Positions 1 through 12,565 of a stretch of DNA of 64,000 bases are shown piece after piece. Both the position numbers and the translations under genes were made by a program. Source of the DNA: Casuarius casuarius (taxonomy: Eukaryota; Chordata; Aves; Casuariiformes; Casuariidae); contig PTFA01000028.1 in the NCBI GenBank assembly GCA_003342895.1, positions 3,389,581 to 3,453,580 on the forward strand, written 5' to 3'. Position 1 is the first letter of the stretch. Each line of letters begins with the position of its first letter. Below the pieces are notes generated by a model that made no database searches, was not told where the DNA came from, and worked only from the letters and a program-made list of their open reading frames with translations.

Positions 1-1814
1 AGAGGAACAATAGCACTGACCAGGCTGCAGTTTGTCCCTGGCATTCAGATGTAAATTGATAAATTTACATCTAATTTACATTTACTGAATTGCTGCTCTG
101 CATGTCAGTATACTAAAGCTCATTAAAATAATTGATATTATATTAAAGCAAAAAACTCTGGCCCTAGTCTCTGAAAACACAAGAGCAAACAAAAGCCCCA
201 ATCCTGCATACTTTTCCCTACAGAAAGATCCTCATCATTTTCCATAGCACAATGTGAAGGTCCATGCAGTCCCAAAGGTAGAGCATTTGGGGAACCCAGG
301 ATCTGTGACCACAGTTTTACCTGGCAGTTTTGCCATTAAAATCAAAGAGACTTCTGACACAGGTAGAATTATCTACCTGGTTGTGTTTGTGATATCAAAG
401 TCCACGGTGCTCACCCTAGGTAAGTACAGAAAAGCCAGGCCTGATGGTTTTCGTGGCAGGGAAATCCCTTTTTTGTCAGTAGAACTGTTGTGTGCAAAGA
501 TCTGCCCATGCAAAGCCAATTCTGGGATTGAAACAGGAGTTGATAAACTAGATCAGAATATAAAGAGAAGAAATCCTCTCTTTGCAGTGCAAGGCCTTGT
601 TTGTGACTGCAGGCTGACTGGGCCGGGGAGACAAAGGCCTGCGAAGGGGAATTGTCACTTAGACACATGTGGACCCACCACAAGGAGGAAATGCCATCAG
701 GTCTGGGGTTCAAAGCCTAGTGAAGGGGGAAAAATATCAGACCCTGAATTAGACATTTGATATATTTCAACCTAAAAGCAGTAGAACTGATATGATTCTT
801 TTAATGACTTCTGCAATGCAGTGTGATAGGAGTTTCACAACAGTGCTATGATCGTTTTGCAGATCCTCCCAAGTGCCTTTCAGCAATTGAAAAATGTTTT
901 CTTGTGCAGAGTAGACCTTGAAGTCCCCTGTCCTATTTTGCCATGGGAGAGTGATCACAGTATATTTCTCTCAGAGGCCTGGTGGGGCATCAAAGGCCAC
1001 AGAGGCAGCAGAGCCCCAGCAGCTACACTGCACAGCTGGGGAGGCATTGGGAAGGACACAACAGAACAGTACTGTATGAAAATAGCCACCATTTCAAAAG
1101 CATATGCTTCTGTTATAAGAAAAGACACTTGTAAAGACTCTGTCACACAAGTCATAGAGACTGTGTTATGTGTAAAATCAAAAGGCCATCCCATACACAG
1201 CATCTTTTGAATAACAGAAAACTCTTTTCCAAAAGAAAACCCATGTCTAGCTGAATAACCCAAGACCCTGGGTCTGTTTACATCTGTATAGGACTCTGCT
1301 CAACAGGACATCGAAAGGCTCTCACTGACAGCAGGGTTGTTTGGATCAGGCTCTAAATGAGAGTCTCCCAATCCAGGCTATTCCCAAACAGACCTGTCAG
1401 CATCCTGCCACTACATATTTCACTGTAGGAAATTCTTACGAGAATGGAATAACGTACCACAGCTGCTACACAACATCTCTTTCAAGCTTTTACCAATTGC
1501 TGCAAAGAAAATTATTCTTTGCTGAAACAATTAGTGTAATCCAATTCTAAAATGAAAATTGCTGCCTATTCCTCTCAAACTTCACAGCCTGGGAATTTCC
1601 TTCTAGCACCAAAATTCTTGAAAATCCTTGGGCTCTGACAACACATTTCCTTTCACTATTCGCACATGTCAGTGCTTCAAGATAATGACCTGTGAAATCA
1701 TTATTGTAGCATTCTGGGCATGTAAAAATGTTGACACCTACCCAGAAGGCGGTATATATGATATATAAATGTCACCTCCTTCTTACTTCCAAACCCATAC
1801 TTCTATGTTTGTAG
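1..1814. other. Unannotated noncoding stretch
   Basis: No gene or named repeat is recognised. Reading frames of up to 168 codons occur on the plus strand from 254, but they overlap open frames on the other strand and show no domain. A good splice-donor match (CTAG followed by gtaagt) has its GT at 420-421, inside that frame, with no convincing acceptor upstream. A TATA-like AT run lies at about 1751-1768, just before the candidate exon at 1815. Confidence 0.5.
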
Positions 1815-1873
1815 GAGAGCGACTCACAGAGGTCTCAGATATGATCGGGACCCCTTCGGGCTGGGTGCTGAAG
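1815..1873 (+). other. Candidate exon with good splice sites
   Basis: This 59-base segment is preceded by a moderate pyrimidine tract ending in gtag and followed by a near-perfect donor, AAG then gtgagtat. Two of the three frames are open through it. In one frame, splicing to the acceptor at 2380-2381 stays open for about 60 further codons. The product is not recognised, and signals this good are expected by chance a few times in 64 kb. It could be an internal exon of a gene lying mostly outside the window, a noncoding-RNA exon, or nothing. Confidence 0.2.
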
Positions 1874-2381
1874 GTGAGTATCTGAGAACTCTTTTCCTCA
1901 AGAGGATGCACACCAAATAGCCACAGCAAACACGGAGTCAGACTGGTTTGTAAAAAGCCAGGAGTACCATCCCATCATCTAACTCCCGGAGGCCTACCCT
2001 GCTCCCCTTGCCTTTTCAGCGCAAATATCTGTGATGACTTCAGTAGGACCCTACCCACCAGTGGCCCCCAGCTTCCTCTACGTCTCAACGGTTGAGTACA
2101 GCTCCAGGTCCAACCCCTCCCCAGATGATAAAGTTAATGCGGCAAAGCAACCTCTGATACCACTAACTACCACCTCGAGGCATCCCTGTTTCCATGCATT
2201 GGTGTGGTGAGGCACCTGTCAGGAAAGCGGGAGGGTGTTTATTATCGTAGAGTCCCTCAGACTCTGAAGGGCACTTGTCAAAACTGCAGAGAGAAGGGGA
2301 AAAAAGAACATGGTATTAGCTTTGCTACTATGGAAACAGATCAGTGACTAGTAGCTGCCTGTTATTTCTCTCACCTTGCAG
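1874..2381. other. Possible intron between two candidate exons
   Basis: No repeat or open frame of note is seen here. It begins with a strong donor and ends with a pyrimidine-rich acceptor (ttatttctctcaccttgcag), which is the only reason to call it an intron. Confidence 0.2.
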
Positions 2382-2563
2382 GTGTCCTTGTCAGTGTCCA
2401 GGCTCAGGTACCGACAGACATGACAGGCCAGAGGGGTGGTGTGTTCACAGCCCCGGTGTCCCGCACACCGGCCCCCACGTGCTGCTGCCGGCAGGGAGCT
2501 TACCCCATGCACCAGGCCTGGGTGCTTCCAGGGGCCGGAGGCTCCTGCAGGTGCAGCTTGTGA
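2382..2563 (+). other. Candidate terminal exon, unrecognised product
   Basis: It starts right after a strong acceptor and continues open to a TGA at 2561-2563 in the frame that joins to one open frame of the segment at 1815-1873. The predicted peptide is rich in Gly, Pro, Ala, Arg and Cys, with a CCCRQ run, as expected of any GC-rich DNA. No signal peptide or family match is recognised. The opposite strand is also open here, which argues for chance. Treat it as a hypothesis only. Confidence 0.15.
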
Positions 2564-5500
2564 GGATGCCCAGAGCAGACACTGCCCTCCCTTCCCCTCA
2601 TAGTGTAGCTCCATCCTAGGGAAACACCCTGGCAAAGCTCAGGGACAGATGTCAACTTCTTAAAAACTCTTGAAGATGCTAGGGACAAGCAGTCCCCTGC
2701 TCTCCAGCAGAAACCCACCAAGAGCAAACCAAACATTCATGCTCTTCCCTCTGAAAAGAGGCACAGAGCATCTCAACAGGCCAATATCCCAGGCACACTG
2801 CCGATAAGAAGGCCAGCATCTTGGTAACATTACTCATGCATTTGCTGCACAGAAGTGAGTACCGCACACTACATGACCTTTCAGTCTCTCAAAGATATAT
2901 CTCACAACCATCTTCCAGTTCCTTAAGGCACTAGTTAGACAGTATTTTTCCAAATGTTCTGGGAAATGCTTCACTATCCATGCCAATAGAAGATATGTAA
3001 AGTCATCAATGATAAAAGGATGAAAACTAACACCACCATTATCTGCATTAGCTGTACCACAAAAATTATTATGGAAACACAGAGAAAATTGTAACATAGT
3101 GAATTTTACAGAGAAGTCTGCCACAACATTAAGAAACTCACAGCAATGGGACAACGTAGGCTACATCAACCTGACCTTGGAGCACAGCAGATAAGCAATA
3201 CTTCCTAATGATGAACTCTGAAGCCAGGTGCAGGGCGCAAGTGATGAGACTGTCATTTGTGCCTATGCAATCGGAGAGTACCATACACGGAAAGCCATCA
3301 TTAGCCTCTGAAGATTTAATGAATCACCCAGCAACAGCACTTTTGGAATAGTGGTACATTGCATGGAGCGTGGCAGGAGCGCAGGGAAGGTGTCCCATCC
3401 ACAATGCTCAGCATATTCTTTACAAGGAATTGCCTTAGAGTGATGCCTTGGAGTAAAATAAGAGCCTACTCTTCATTCAGATGGATCTGAACTGATGAAG
3501 TGACATTGAGAGGTGTTTTCCATCATCTTACCTTTCCTTGTGTGACAAGCTCGAAGAAAAAGGGACACAGAAGGAGGAGTAAGTGATAGAGCACTTGTGA
3601 GACTGAACACAACTGCTGAGGTCCAAATTCACTAGAACATTCTCCTGAAGCAGCTTTGCAGCTTGGGTTTTTTTTAGTGACAACTCATCCTTTCAAAATA
3701 CTGGATACACAATAATCTATTTAATTAAAATAGTCCGTTTTACCTGTGGTAAATCAGCCAGCCAACAGCCGGAGGTAAATCTGCTCACAGTGAATTTGCT
3801 GAGCGGTACTAGTCCTATCAAGGGAGGAACTAAACGGGCAGGAGGGGGAAGCGCTGCAGCAGCAGAAAGGTGGATCCTGCTCACATGATCCTGCTCAAAT
3901 GATCTATTGCCACTGCGATGCAGACAACTGGGTCAATCGTGTTGCTGCCTTCAGCCTCCAGAGTCCCATTAAAATTAGTTGTTACTTTCCTGAGTCAATA
4001 AGGGATGTGTTATTGTTGGGAAAAAGATCCTCATATTGACCGAGGGGAGTACCCAACAATCCCTACTTACCTGGGACAGACAAGCTCAGATCCCAAAACT
4101 GTGTTCCCAGCCTGGCAGCTCACAGGAAAGCACTGTCACGGGCCCTTCAGTTAGATGCATTTTTTTCACTTATTTTATAAAACATCGGTCATCTCTAAAA
4201 AGTCAGGAAGTTAAAATGTGTGCTATTCTATGTTGATAATACCTAAAGTTATTTTAGAATTATTTTTAAATAGAATATGCTTTTTAGAATTATTTTAAAA
4301 ATACAATAGATGGCACTGTGCAAAAGGCCTGTATTTGGTAATCTCTCTCTCCCACTACCCTTCATACGAATGGCATGTTTCAAAGCCTCCGACAGCACTT
4401 GGACCTGTTCGTTTAGACGCTGGGTTGGAAGCCTACTAACACGTACCAGACTACAGGAACATTAATTGTGAGCTGGGACAGTGTCCTCCTTCAAAGGGGG
4501 TCATGTATCAACTTCCAGCTTCCCATATTACCTCACTGTAGCTAAGATTAATAACCGTCCCTTTCAGAATTTAACCCCACCTCGCTGGCACGCCTGTGTC
4601 AGAGAACATACCGGATTTGGTAGTCTTCTGGGGCTTTTTTTTTAAGATCATTTACCCTGTCAATCTACAGCAACCTAAATATTTTACCCTGTATTCTCGA
4701 GTTAGCATTTTGAAAATTTCCCCTTTTTGTGGCTATACATCTTGACCTTTGACATCTTCATATGGAAGAGAACAATGGGTGAAGAAGCAGTAATTTCTTA
4801 ACTGCTTTAGGCAAAGGTCAGGCAGGGCAATAAGCTGAGAGTCAAGGTAACAATGCAGTGAAAGGTCCCACTGCGAGCGCTCTTTGTGTGTCAGTGAACT
4901 TGAGTCATACTTAGTGTGAACAGAGGAACTGTCAGCTATTTCAGGAATGTCAGCAATGTCCTCGTAAAGCAACTTTGATCTCGCTCCAATTTCCCAGGCT
5001 CATTCATTAGCCGAAAATGTGGAGGGTAAGATAGGCTCTCTCTTCTCCGAGACTGACTGCGTGCTACTTAAATAAATCACCTACTTTTTCTCCCTGTCCT
5101 TCTCATAATAAAACAATCCTTCACAGGTCCTCTTGTCATACGATGAAACTTTTGACTCTGAGGAAATCTCTCTCTGATGCATGGGCTAAGAGGAATGCCT
5201 TTGAATTCTGAAACTGAGGGTCAGACTCTATAAACATACCACCCCAAAGCTGATCAGCCCTCATGTCCCCTCAAAGTAACATGAGACATGCTGGTGACCT
5301 TTTGATACCTCTGACAACATGGAAGTTGAAGAAGTTTTTAGCCCTCAAAAAAATGGCTCTTGTCTTTGTCCTGTTAATTCTGTGCATTTTGAAGTGTGGA
5401 GCCCTCTGGTCTTTCTCCCTGGACGGGCTCTCTTATATCAGGACTGTCAGGATAGTCTCTGAGCATCTCCCAGGAATGCAAGCACCAGCCTGCCTAAACT

Positions 5501-5785
5501 TTCACATGCTGTTGTTTCTCTCACTCTCTCCACAGGGGAAGGAGCATGTGCAGTGCAGCATCTCTTTTGGTAGGGTTTGGAGTGGTTTTTTTGCTCTTCT
5601 GATTTGGGACAAAAATTCATATTCTTTTAATATTCTAAACTCTCTCTGTTTTTCATCGATATTATAATAATACTTTAAAAAGAGAACATTCTTAGCTAAG
5701 GATCTTATCTTTTTCAAATAATTAAAGCTCGTTTCCCACCTCATTTTCTCTCCTGCCCCTGCTGTGAAGCAGGAAGTTACCTTTT
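2564..5785. other. Unannotated noncoding stretch
   Basis: No gene or named repeat is recognised. Sequence composition is ordinary AT-leaning amniote DNA. The only local structure seen is the AT-rich direct repeat annotated at 4251-4306. An acceptor-like pyrimidine run ends at 5535, within a 134-codon frame (5263-5667) that has no domain and is open on the other strand too. Confidence 0.5.
4251..4306. repeat. AT-rich imperfect direct repeat
   Basis: The string tttagaattatttt occurs twice about 30 bases apart, each time with flanking T and A runs. This is a small local duplication or low-complexity sequence, with no link to a known element. Confidence 0.5.
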
Positions 5786-5787
5786 AA

Positions 5788-5875
5788 AAAAATGTTAAGT
5801 GAAGTACAGAGAAGCTAAGTGATTCATCCAAGGGTCAGAAGGTGTCAGCAGCAGAAGGAGAAGAAGAAAGCATCC
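5788..5875 (+). repeat. MIR-like SINE core fragment
   Basis: The run tacagagaagctaagtgatt followed by a cca-agggtca block resembles the conserved MIR core, which reads roughly cacagagaggttaagtgact, then cttgcccaaggtcac. MIR is an ancient tRNA-derived CORE-SINE of amniotes. Similarity fades beyond about 5875. The copy is old and short, and the assignment rests on remembered consensus only. Confidence 0.45.
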
Positions 5876-8800
5876 CAAGCCTCCTATGCTAGCCCTTAGA
5901 AAACATGCTCTTCCTCAGGTTTCCTCTATGACACCACCTATGTTTCTCAGATCTCAGTTTTTCGTTCTCCCGAAGTTCCTGGCTTTGCAAGCAATGTATT
6001 CATGTTCTCAAACAAACAACACTCAGAACTCCACCAGCACAGTTGTTAAGTCCCCTAATCTTACACTTAGTTACCTTAGGAAAAGAAATCACAAGCACAC
6101 TTGTTCAAACAATCTTTGTGCCAGCTTTCCCCATATTTTAATCTTGTAAAAATGTTTCAGTTACATAAAGGGATTCAGAAACATGTTTATGAACATTTTT
6201 CAAAACATTTTTTTAAGATTACAGTTAAAAGCATTATAACCGTCAAGCGATGAGATTTTTGGAAGCAGCATGAGTGCTGCTCACTGAGGTGCAAGAGTAT
6301 CCTATACCTCTGTCTGCTCGTTGCCCTTTCTTGGCATCTCTTCCCATTGTCAGCAAAGGCTTGGAGGTGAAACTCGTGTGAAGGACAGCCTCTGGGTGTC
6401 CTAGGAGTTTTTATAAGTGCTAGCACTTACTGGGTGCACAACATGCTCTAAATCAGGGCCAACATAATCCCCATCTACTAGGATGTGGCAATGGATGGCT
6501 GTGGAATTATGCAGGTATGCGCGACAGGAGAAAAAGTTCCCTTTACCCCTTAGCTCCTTGGGTAAAATCATCCCTGCAAATGCCTGAGACGTTATCTTTT
6601 GTTGTCATTTTTATTGCCCTGCAGTGAAAACCATGATATCTTTTACTTGCTTTCAAGACTAAAACGCTGTAGTATCGGAAAGCAGAAATGATACTTTGTG
6701 CTCCTAAAAACAGCCTCTCCCAGTGCTTTGTGCGTGTAGGGAGAGGTGCTATAGTGAGGAACAAGGTTCTCTTCTTATCTGCAGGCTGCTTTTAAAACTA
6801 CTTAACGTGCAGCTTCCTTGGACAATGAATGCATTTTCCCCTGTGAGGCGGGAGGATCTGCTACAGTCTTGCTCTGCTGCACAATAAATCAAACCGTTCA
6901 AGTATGCTATAATAAAAATACTTGCTTTGAAGTACAACCTTAAATGTCTAATTTTCTAGGGGTAACAATGATGCCTTATCGTGGTTTTTTTATTTTCCCT
7001 TCAGCCTGTTTTCTCTGTCCGGTTGTTTTGTTAACATGTGTGGCTGTCTAATGATTGGATTTTTAGATTCCAGATGTTTTGGCAAGAGAAAGCAGTAAAC
7101 GTCCCTATACATCCCAGAAACCTCATACCACCCAAGTAGCTGTTATGTCAACTGGCTAATGTAAGTCTACCCAGATAATTCCCCCCTCTTTTCCCCCTGG
7201 ATGGCTGCTAACCCTTTAGTCATCAATACAAAATGACAGAAATTCTTCTTTGTGGCTACTATTACAGACACATCCAGGGTGGGGGAAATAAAGCCACATG
7301 CAAGCAAGATCCATGTGGTTTTGATGGAGAGAAAAGGTATTTTAATTAAATAATAAGCTCAGGCTCTGAGCTGGTGAACAGGATGATCTGCTCAATGATT
7401 AAAGGTGTGTTTACACGCACAAACACATACAGGAGTGCATGCACACATACATGCAAAAGATATCTTTTTCACAGGCTGTTTATGATGCTACAGTTTTTGA
7501 TCTAAGCCTTTTCTGCAGGAAAACAAAGGTAGTAAGAAAGGGGCAGTCACTAATTTTATGTGTGTGTTGATGGGAGAGATGTCCTCTTTGAAGAGGACAA
7601 GGCTCTGATTTACCACTTACTACATAACATCATTAGCACTCGGTATGGACTTTACTAAGATGTTCCTTCACTCTGGTGGTCATGAGTTAAAAGAGCAGTA
7701 AATTGAGAGATCCTAAATTGTACCCTAACAGAAATTAAGCCCTGGAGCCAACCATTAAAAACGGAAGGAAGAAAGGTGCATAAGAAGGCAGAGAAGTAAA
7801 GCATTACAAATTATTTTAAATACATAGCTATGTCTCTTCTCTCACGGGAAATCCTGATGTGTAAATTACCAGCCTATTTTCATGCTTCCTCCTACATTTT
7901 CTCTCACTCTGAAATCGTAATCATATGTTGCAGCAATTTTCCTTTTAGTACTGAAGACCTGGGGTCCAGTCACAGCCCCAGTGCCTTTGATGGAGTTAGT
8001 CTCACCATAGCCAGGCTTTCTGCCCTGTGTTTTTCAAAGAATGTATCAGTTTTACTCTGGGCAATAACCACAAGAGAGAAATCAAAGAAGTCTGCTCCTT
8101 AAAAGGGTTGAGCATAATGGATTGATGGATAAGCACCTCTGCCATTTCCTGCAGGGATCTGCAAAGGAAGAATTCTTTCTCTCACCTGGCCATGTTCCAC
8201 CAACACTAAACTCTTTGAGACCCTAGTCACAGATCAAAGGCTGAGTCTGGCGATGAGGTGGGAGAGAAAGGATTAGTTCATTGATATTAGTTACTGACTG
8301 TGTGGGGCTTTACAGGGAAACTATGCATTTGAAGAGATGGAGGTTCTGCAAGGTACTGTGGGTGGCATGGAAGACAAAATAGAAAGATGGATTGCAACAG
8401 GCAGAGAAACAGTAGAGTAGAAGACAGGTAATGGAAGCAGAGAATTGGTAGAGATCTTGGAAGTAAGGGTTGTAATCTGAAATCTGATCCAGAAGACTCG
8501 CATTCAAAGAGGAATGATTAAATCAAGTCATGGGCAAGGGAAATGATTTGAGACATTGTATTCTTACCGGAATAGAAGAGAACAAAATGGAGATCATCTG
8601 CAGAAGAAAAAAATTCATTATGAGAGGTGAGAGACAGTGGAAACTACGGGCAAACTATGGGCAGACATTTAACCAGAGAGACAGGAGCAGAAGAAAGGTG
8701 TTTCTAGACAGGGTTGACTCTAGCGCTGAACAGCCTAGATGGCCAGTTTGGAACCGGCTGGCGCAGTACGTGTGCACGGCTGACGCGCGGCCGCAACGCA

Positions 8801-10590
8801 GCCGCAACACGGCGGCATGGGCAGCAGCAGCTTCTCCAGCACAAGGCTTTAGACTGTCCCTGCAGAGAGCTGGCAGGAGCTGGGTGTTAGGGGAGAATGA
8901 AGCAGGGAGCTGAAACAACACTAAGACTGCAAAAATGTGGGAGAGCTGAGGCACAGAGCTGCTTCCTGCTCCCACAGGTGTGTCTCCTGCCTTCTGTCCG
9001 TCTGAATCAAAGGACTCCTCAGCCCAAATGCCATGCCCTGCTACGCTGAATATCCCTCAACCACTGCACAGAGGTGTTAGAGCTTTCCAAGAATTCCCCC
9101 AAATTATTCAATAAGACTACTAAGTAGAAAATGCTGAAAACGAGACAAGCAAAACACAGCAAGCTACATTGCTTTTATTTAAACTACTGAGCAAAAAAAA
9201 GGAGACTGGGTTTTCACAGGTCCTTTCCTTACTTACCAAAATGACCACCACAGATTGCCTGTATAATAAAAAGTACAGAGGATCTGTGAGCAGCAGGCTC
9301 AACAAAATTTATCTAGCTGCAAATGGACACCATCTCCCAAAGAGTCAAACTATTTATTGTCAAACAATATTGTCTTTTTAGCTTAATTCAAATAGGATTT
9401 GAAGTCAAATTCACCATTGTTACATTTAGTTTACAGATGAACATACAGGATGCAAGAAAGTACCATTCTTGGAAGATTACTCAAAATCTGGAATTCAGCT
9501 GCACTTATATGATTTAAAGCTTAATCCTGTGTCTCTTCATGGATATGAATCTTTCTGGTTATAAGAGCACGTGAGCATGAATATGAATCATGAGTACAGT
9601 GACATCTTTGGTGCCATAACTGTGAGTCTATATAATAATAATCATATCCAAGGCTAGAAAGACATCTCCTCTGCCTGATTGAGTCTGCATACAGGGGTCT
9701 CTTTTTAAGGTCAAACTTTCCTTTGAGTTTTTTTGACCATATATTGAACTATCAAAATGAGTAGTGTTAAACTACATGCCCCTAGTCTTCCACATTGCAG
9801 ACCCTAGGACACAGCCCTAGGGCTGTAACAGTAATGTTTCAAGGTCCCGATTTAGTTCCCCAGTGTCAAATTCATTAATCTACCTTCTTCAGAGTGTTTA
9901 AAAAAAATCTCCTTCAGATTCATTCCCTGTCTCTGGAAGTTTTTGGACCTTCCGTAGCTGAAACTCTAGTATTTTCTTTAGTCAAGGAGACCGACATGAG
10001 CGGAATGGGTATCTGAAGTTCATTAAAAGCAAGTCATGTGAATAAGAACTCACAAAGAAGGCTATTAATAATGCCTAAGAAACCAACAGGGCTTCAGGAT
10101 CTGGCCAACTTGTACAGCTTTCTCATTAAATCATAAAAGACTGAGCTTTCTGAATGAAGGCCAATTCCAGGGAGAAAAGGGATGGCATAGGACAGGCTAT
10201 TATCTCATTACTTCTGTTCCAGTTTGTACAGATGCCATCCCATTTGTTTCAAACTGATACGGGCTGTTACAGTCTGGTCACAAACTAAAAGGGAATAGCT
10301 GTTTTATTTCTAAGTAAAATAAAACTGAGGTGCTGATGGCAGGGTAAATTGTGTTTTTTCATGTTAATAATAACAGAGGTAGCATAGCTGGCAATTTCTA
10401 ACCACCCAAACTCAGCTGTTAGGGTTCCACATCTCAGACACCCCCAGAGATACCATTCTTTTCTTTTCTTAGATAAGGACTATATTTTTATTAGGTTAAA
10501 ATCTCAAAAGAAAATCTAGATTTTATTTATTGCTATACTACTCCTGATGATTAAAACACTAGGAAATGCCAAGCCAAGAGAATAAATTCT
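5876..10590. other. Unannotated noncoding stretch
   Basis: No gene is recognised. The stretch holds a short CpG cluster at 8754-8817 and a block at 7320-7405 with TTAATTAAAT and AATGATTAAAGG, the kind of homeodomain-like sites seen in conserved noncoding elements. The 127-codon frame near 8530 crosses the CpG cluster and has no recognisable domain. Confidence 0.45.
8754..8817. promoter_or_regulatory. Short CpG cluster containing a NotI site
   Basis: About a dozen CpG dinucleotides fall within some 65 bases, in a neighbourhood where CpG is otherwise scarce. The site GCGGCCGC is at 8787-8794. Clusters this short are below the usual CpG-island length. It may be a methylation-protected regulatory site or a chance GC patch. 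Confidence 0.3.
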
Positions 10591-10591
10591 C

Positions 10592-10677
10592 TCTATATAT
10601 AGATATGTAAGCATGTAGCTGTACGCATATATATATACACACACACATGCACATATCTATATTCAGATACATACGTA
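10592..10677. repeat. AT/AC-rich microsatellite
   Basis: Runs of TATATA, TATATATATA and ACACACACAC, interrupted by short spacers, make a compound degenerate dinucleotide repeat. No transposon is seen attached to it. Confidence 0.8.
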
Positions 10678-11204
10678 ATGTAGTTTAATTTACTTAAGTT
10701 ATTCAAAATTCTGCTCATGTTATTCAGTTTTACAATGCTATTAGAATGAACTAATGCTGATAAGGAAGGAAAATGCTGATAGGAAGGTTTAACATAGATA
10801 TGTGTGCAAGTTTTAAATAGCTCTTTTTTCAGTTTGTCAATAGATATGATAAATAGTGATGGCTCAGTAATTTTTATATGGAGAATATTCCATTTTATTC
10901 ACTACATTCAAAAAGCAGGCTTGAGGTTCCCCTGTAACATCCATCAACAGATTATTTGTGCAGCTGAAAACAACAAGAGAACCGAGCAAATCACTGCAAA
11001 CAGAGATTCCAGTTGGCAAGACATCTGGGCATTGGCTCAGACCCAAGCCTATCTCCTCTTTTATTCTGAAACAGCAAAATACACCCACTGGGACAAAGGA
11101 GGCCTCCAAAATTTCTCCACAAAGGATAGCAAACTGGACCAACACGGTGTAAAGAGTCAGCGAAATGGCTGCGAAAGCCAAGAACGTGGAGGAAGTCTCT
11201 AAAC
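10678..11204. other. Unannotated stretch beside a LINE tail
   Basis: Contains a 132-codon plus-strand frame (10804-11202) overlapped by a 105-codon minus-strand frame; neither has a recognisable domain. No repeat is recognised before the LINE tail that begins near 11205. Confidence 0.4.
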
Positions 11205-11366
11205 CACTAGCTGCTGGAAGCTGGGAGAAGGCTGCGGGGAAGGTTTATCCTGTACATGCCTTTTGCATCTACTAAGCATCTGTTATTGGCCACTGTCAGA
11301 GACAGGACACTGGACAAGTCAGACTTCTGCTCCAGGCTAGTAGGTCTGCTTTTACATTCTTGTGCT
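11205..11366 (+). repeat. 3' tail of an old CR1-like LINE
   Basis: The order and wording fit the 3' untranslated tail of an old CR1-like LINE that is abundant in turtles and also present in birds. It has tgctggaagctgggagaagg, then catctgttattggccactgt, then cagagacaggacactgg, and ends near acattcttgtg. Only the tail is present; the reverse-transcriptase part is missing, as usual for 5'-truncated LINEs. Family assignment is from remembered consensus. Related tails lie at 15800-16245 and 19470-19590, all on the plus strand. Confidence 0.7.
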
Positions 11367-12415
11367 GAGAGAGGACCTACTGTGAGGCAAAAAAGAATAG
11401 AATGATATTGACATTTGATTCCCCTCTGGAAAAAGGCACCTGCCATTCTTATTGTCAGCAGTTGTCCACAAATCTGCCTAAAATTACTCTGAAGTGAACA
11501 AATTCTGGTGATGGCATCACCGATAGCTGACTCTTCCTTCAGCATAACAGTCACTCAACAGCAAGCTAGACTGGCTTCAGCTTTGCTCTATGGTTGGACA
11601 TTTCTTCCTGTTCCCCAGCCGCTTCCACACCAAGGACTGCCAAATCTCATGGTTTTCCTCGACTGCTCCGTGTCCTCCCTCACTTTTCTACCTGCCCCAC
11701 TGACATTAGTTACTGATCCTGTGAAATTCGGGCCTGTGTAATGAACAAAAGCTTATGTGTGGAAACGTAAGGGATAGAAAGATGCGATTGCCTTGAGCAA
11801 GAACTGACGCCCATTTAAGTGGACTGAATGCACATAAATATGTACATATACGTAACCTTCTCTTTCCTGCATCCATTCTCTGAAACAAATACTGGAACTA
11901 TATAGTTCAATAGATCACAGTGGGCCCAGATCTGGAACTAGATAGGTGTCTCCTCCTGTTTAGGAGACTAAACTGAGAATCATTAGGGATATAAATACCT
12001 AAATGCTTGTTTGGATGTGGTAAGGCAGAAAACAAGACAGTCCACTCGTGCAAATGTATTTGCCTTTGTTGGGATGTACCCAAGGTATTTTATTTCACCA
12101 TATTTGACAGGAGATGTTACTACTTAAGGTCTCTTGCTGACTCTTCCTGTGTTGGAAGTCAAACCTCACTAACTCCTTGCTTACTCTGGGTGCAATATTT
12201 ACCTCACTTTTTCTGAAGTGAAATGGATGTCTACTTTATCCAGAGTTTTTCTTTTTTTTTTTAACTTATTTTGCTGCAGAGGAACATTAAGAAGCTCTCA
12301 TTGCCATCAAGCAATTTTAAACAATGTGGTTTGAACTCCATCTCCAATCTGTTGCCTACAAATCAAAATATTTTAAGTGTCACTATTCATTTTCTACTCT
12401 TCCCCCAGCCCGTTA
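11367..12415. other. Unannotated noncoding stretch
   Basis: No gene, RNA or named repeat is recognised. Short frames on both strands look like chance. A poly-T run lies near 12251-12262. Confidence 0.5.
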
Positions 12416-12565
12416 AAAACAACATCATTAACTTGCTTCTCTAATTAGCTGGCTACATCCATTGCCAAACCAGATTGCTATGGGCTACGTCCTCTTATAT
12501 GGTTTGCTTATTAGCAGAGCTTATTATAGCAAAATATAAACAGCTAAGAGATTACTATTTATTCC
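12416..12565. promoter_or_regulatory. Candidate conserved noncoding element
   Basis: A compact AT-rich but non-repetitive block contains TCTCTAATTAGCTGG, with the homeodomain core TAATTA at 12442-12447, then TTATTAGCAGAGCTTATTATAGC and AAATATAAACAGC, which resembles a forkhead site. Such site-dense, low-CpG blocks in gene deserts are often developmental enhancers. Conservation cannot be tested here. Confidence 0.3.

Noticed and set aside
418..425. Splice-donor match ctag/gtaagta
   Set aside because: No acceptor or coding signal upstream; a single donor match of this strength is expected by chance.
5512..5575. Excellent pyrimidine-rich acceptor (ctcactctctccacag) with a weak donor
   Set aside because: The implied exon would be about 36 bases, the donor is poor, and there is no partner exon.
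9910..9975. CR1-like phrase (ctggaagtttttgga)
   Set aside because: Isolated short match without the surrounding CR1 order.
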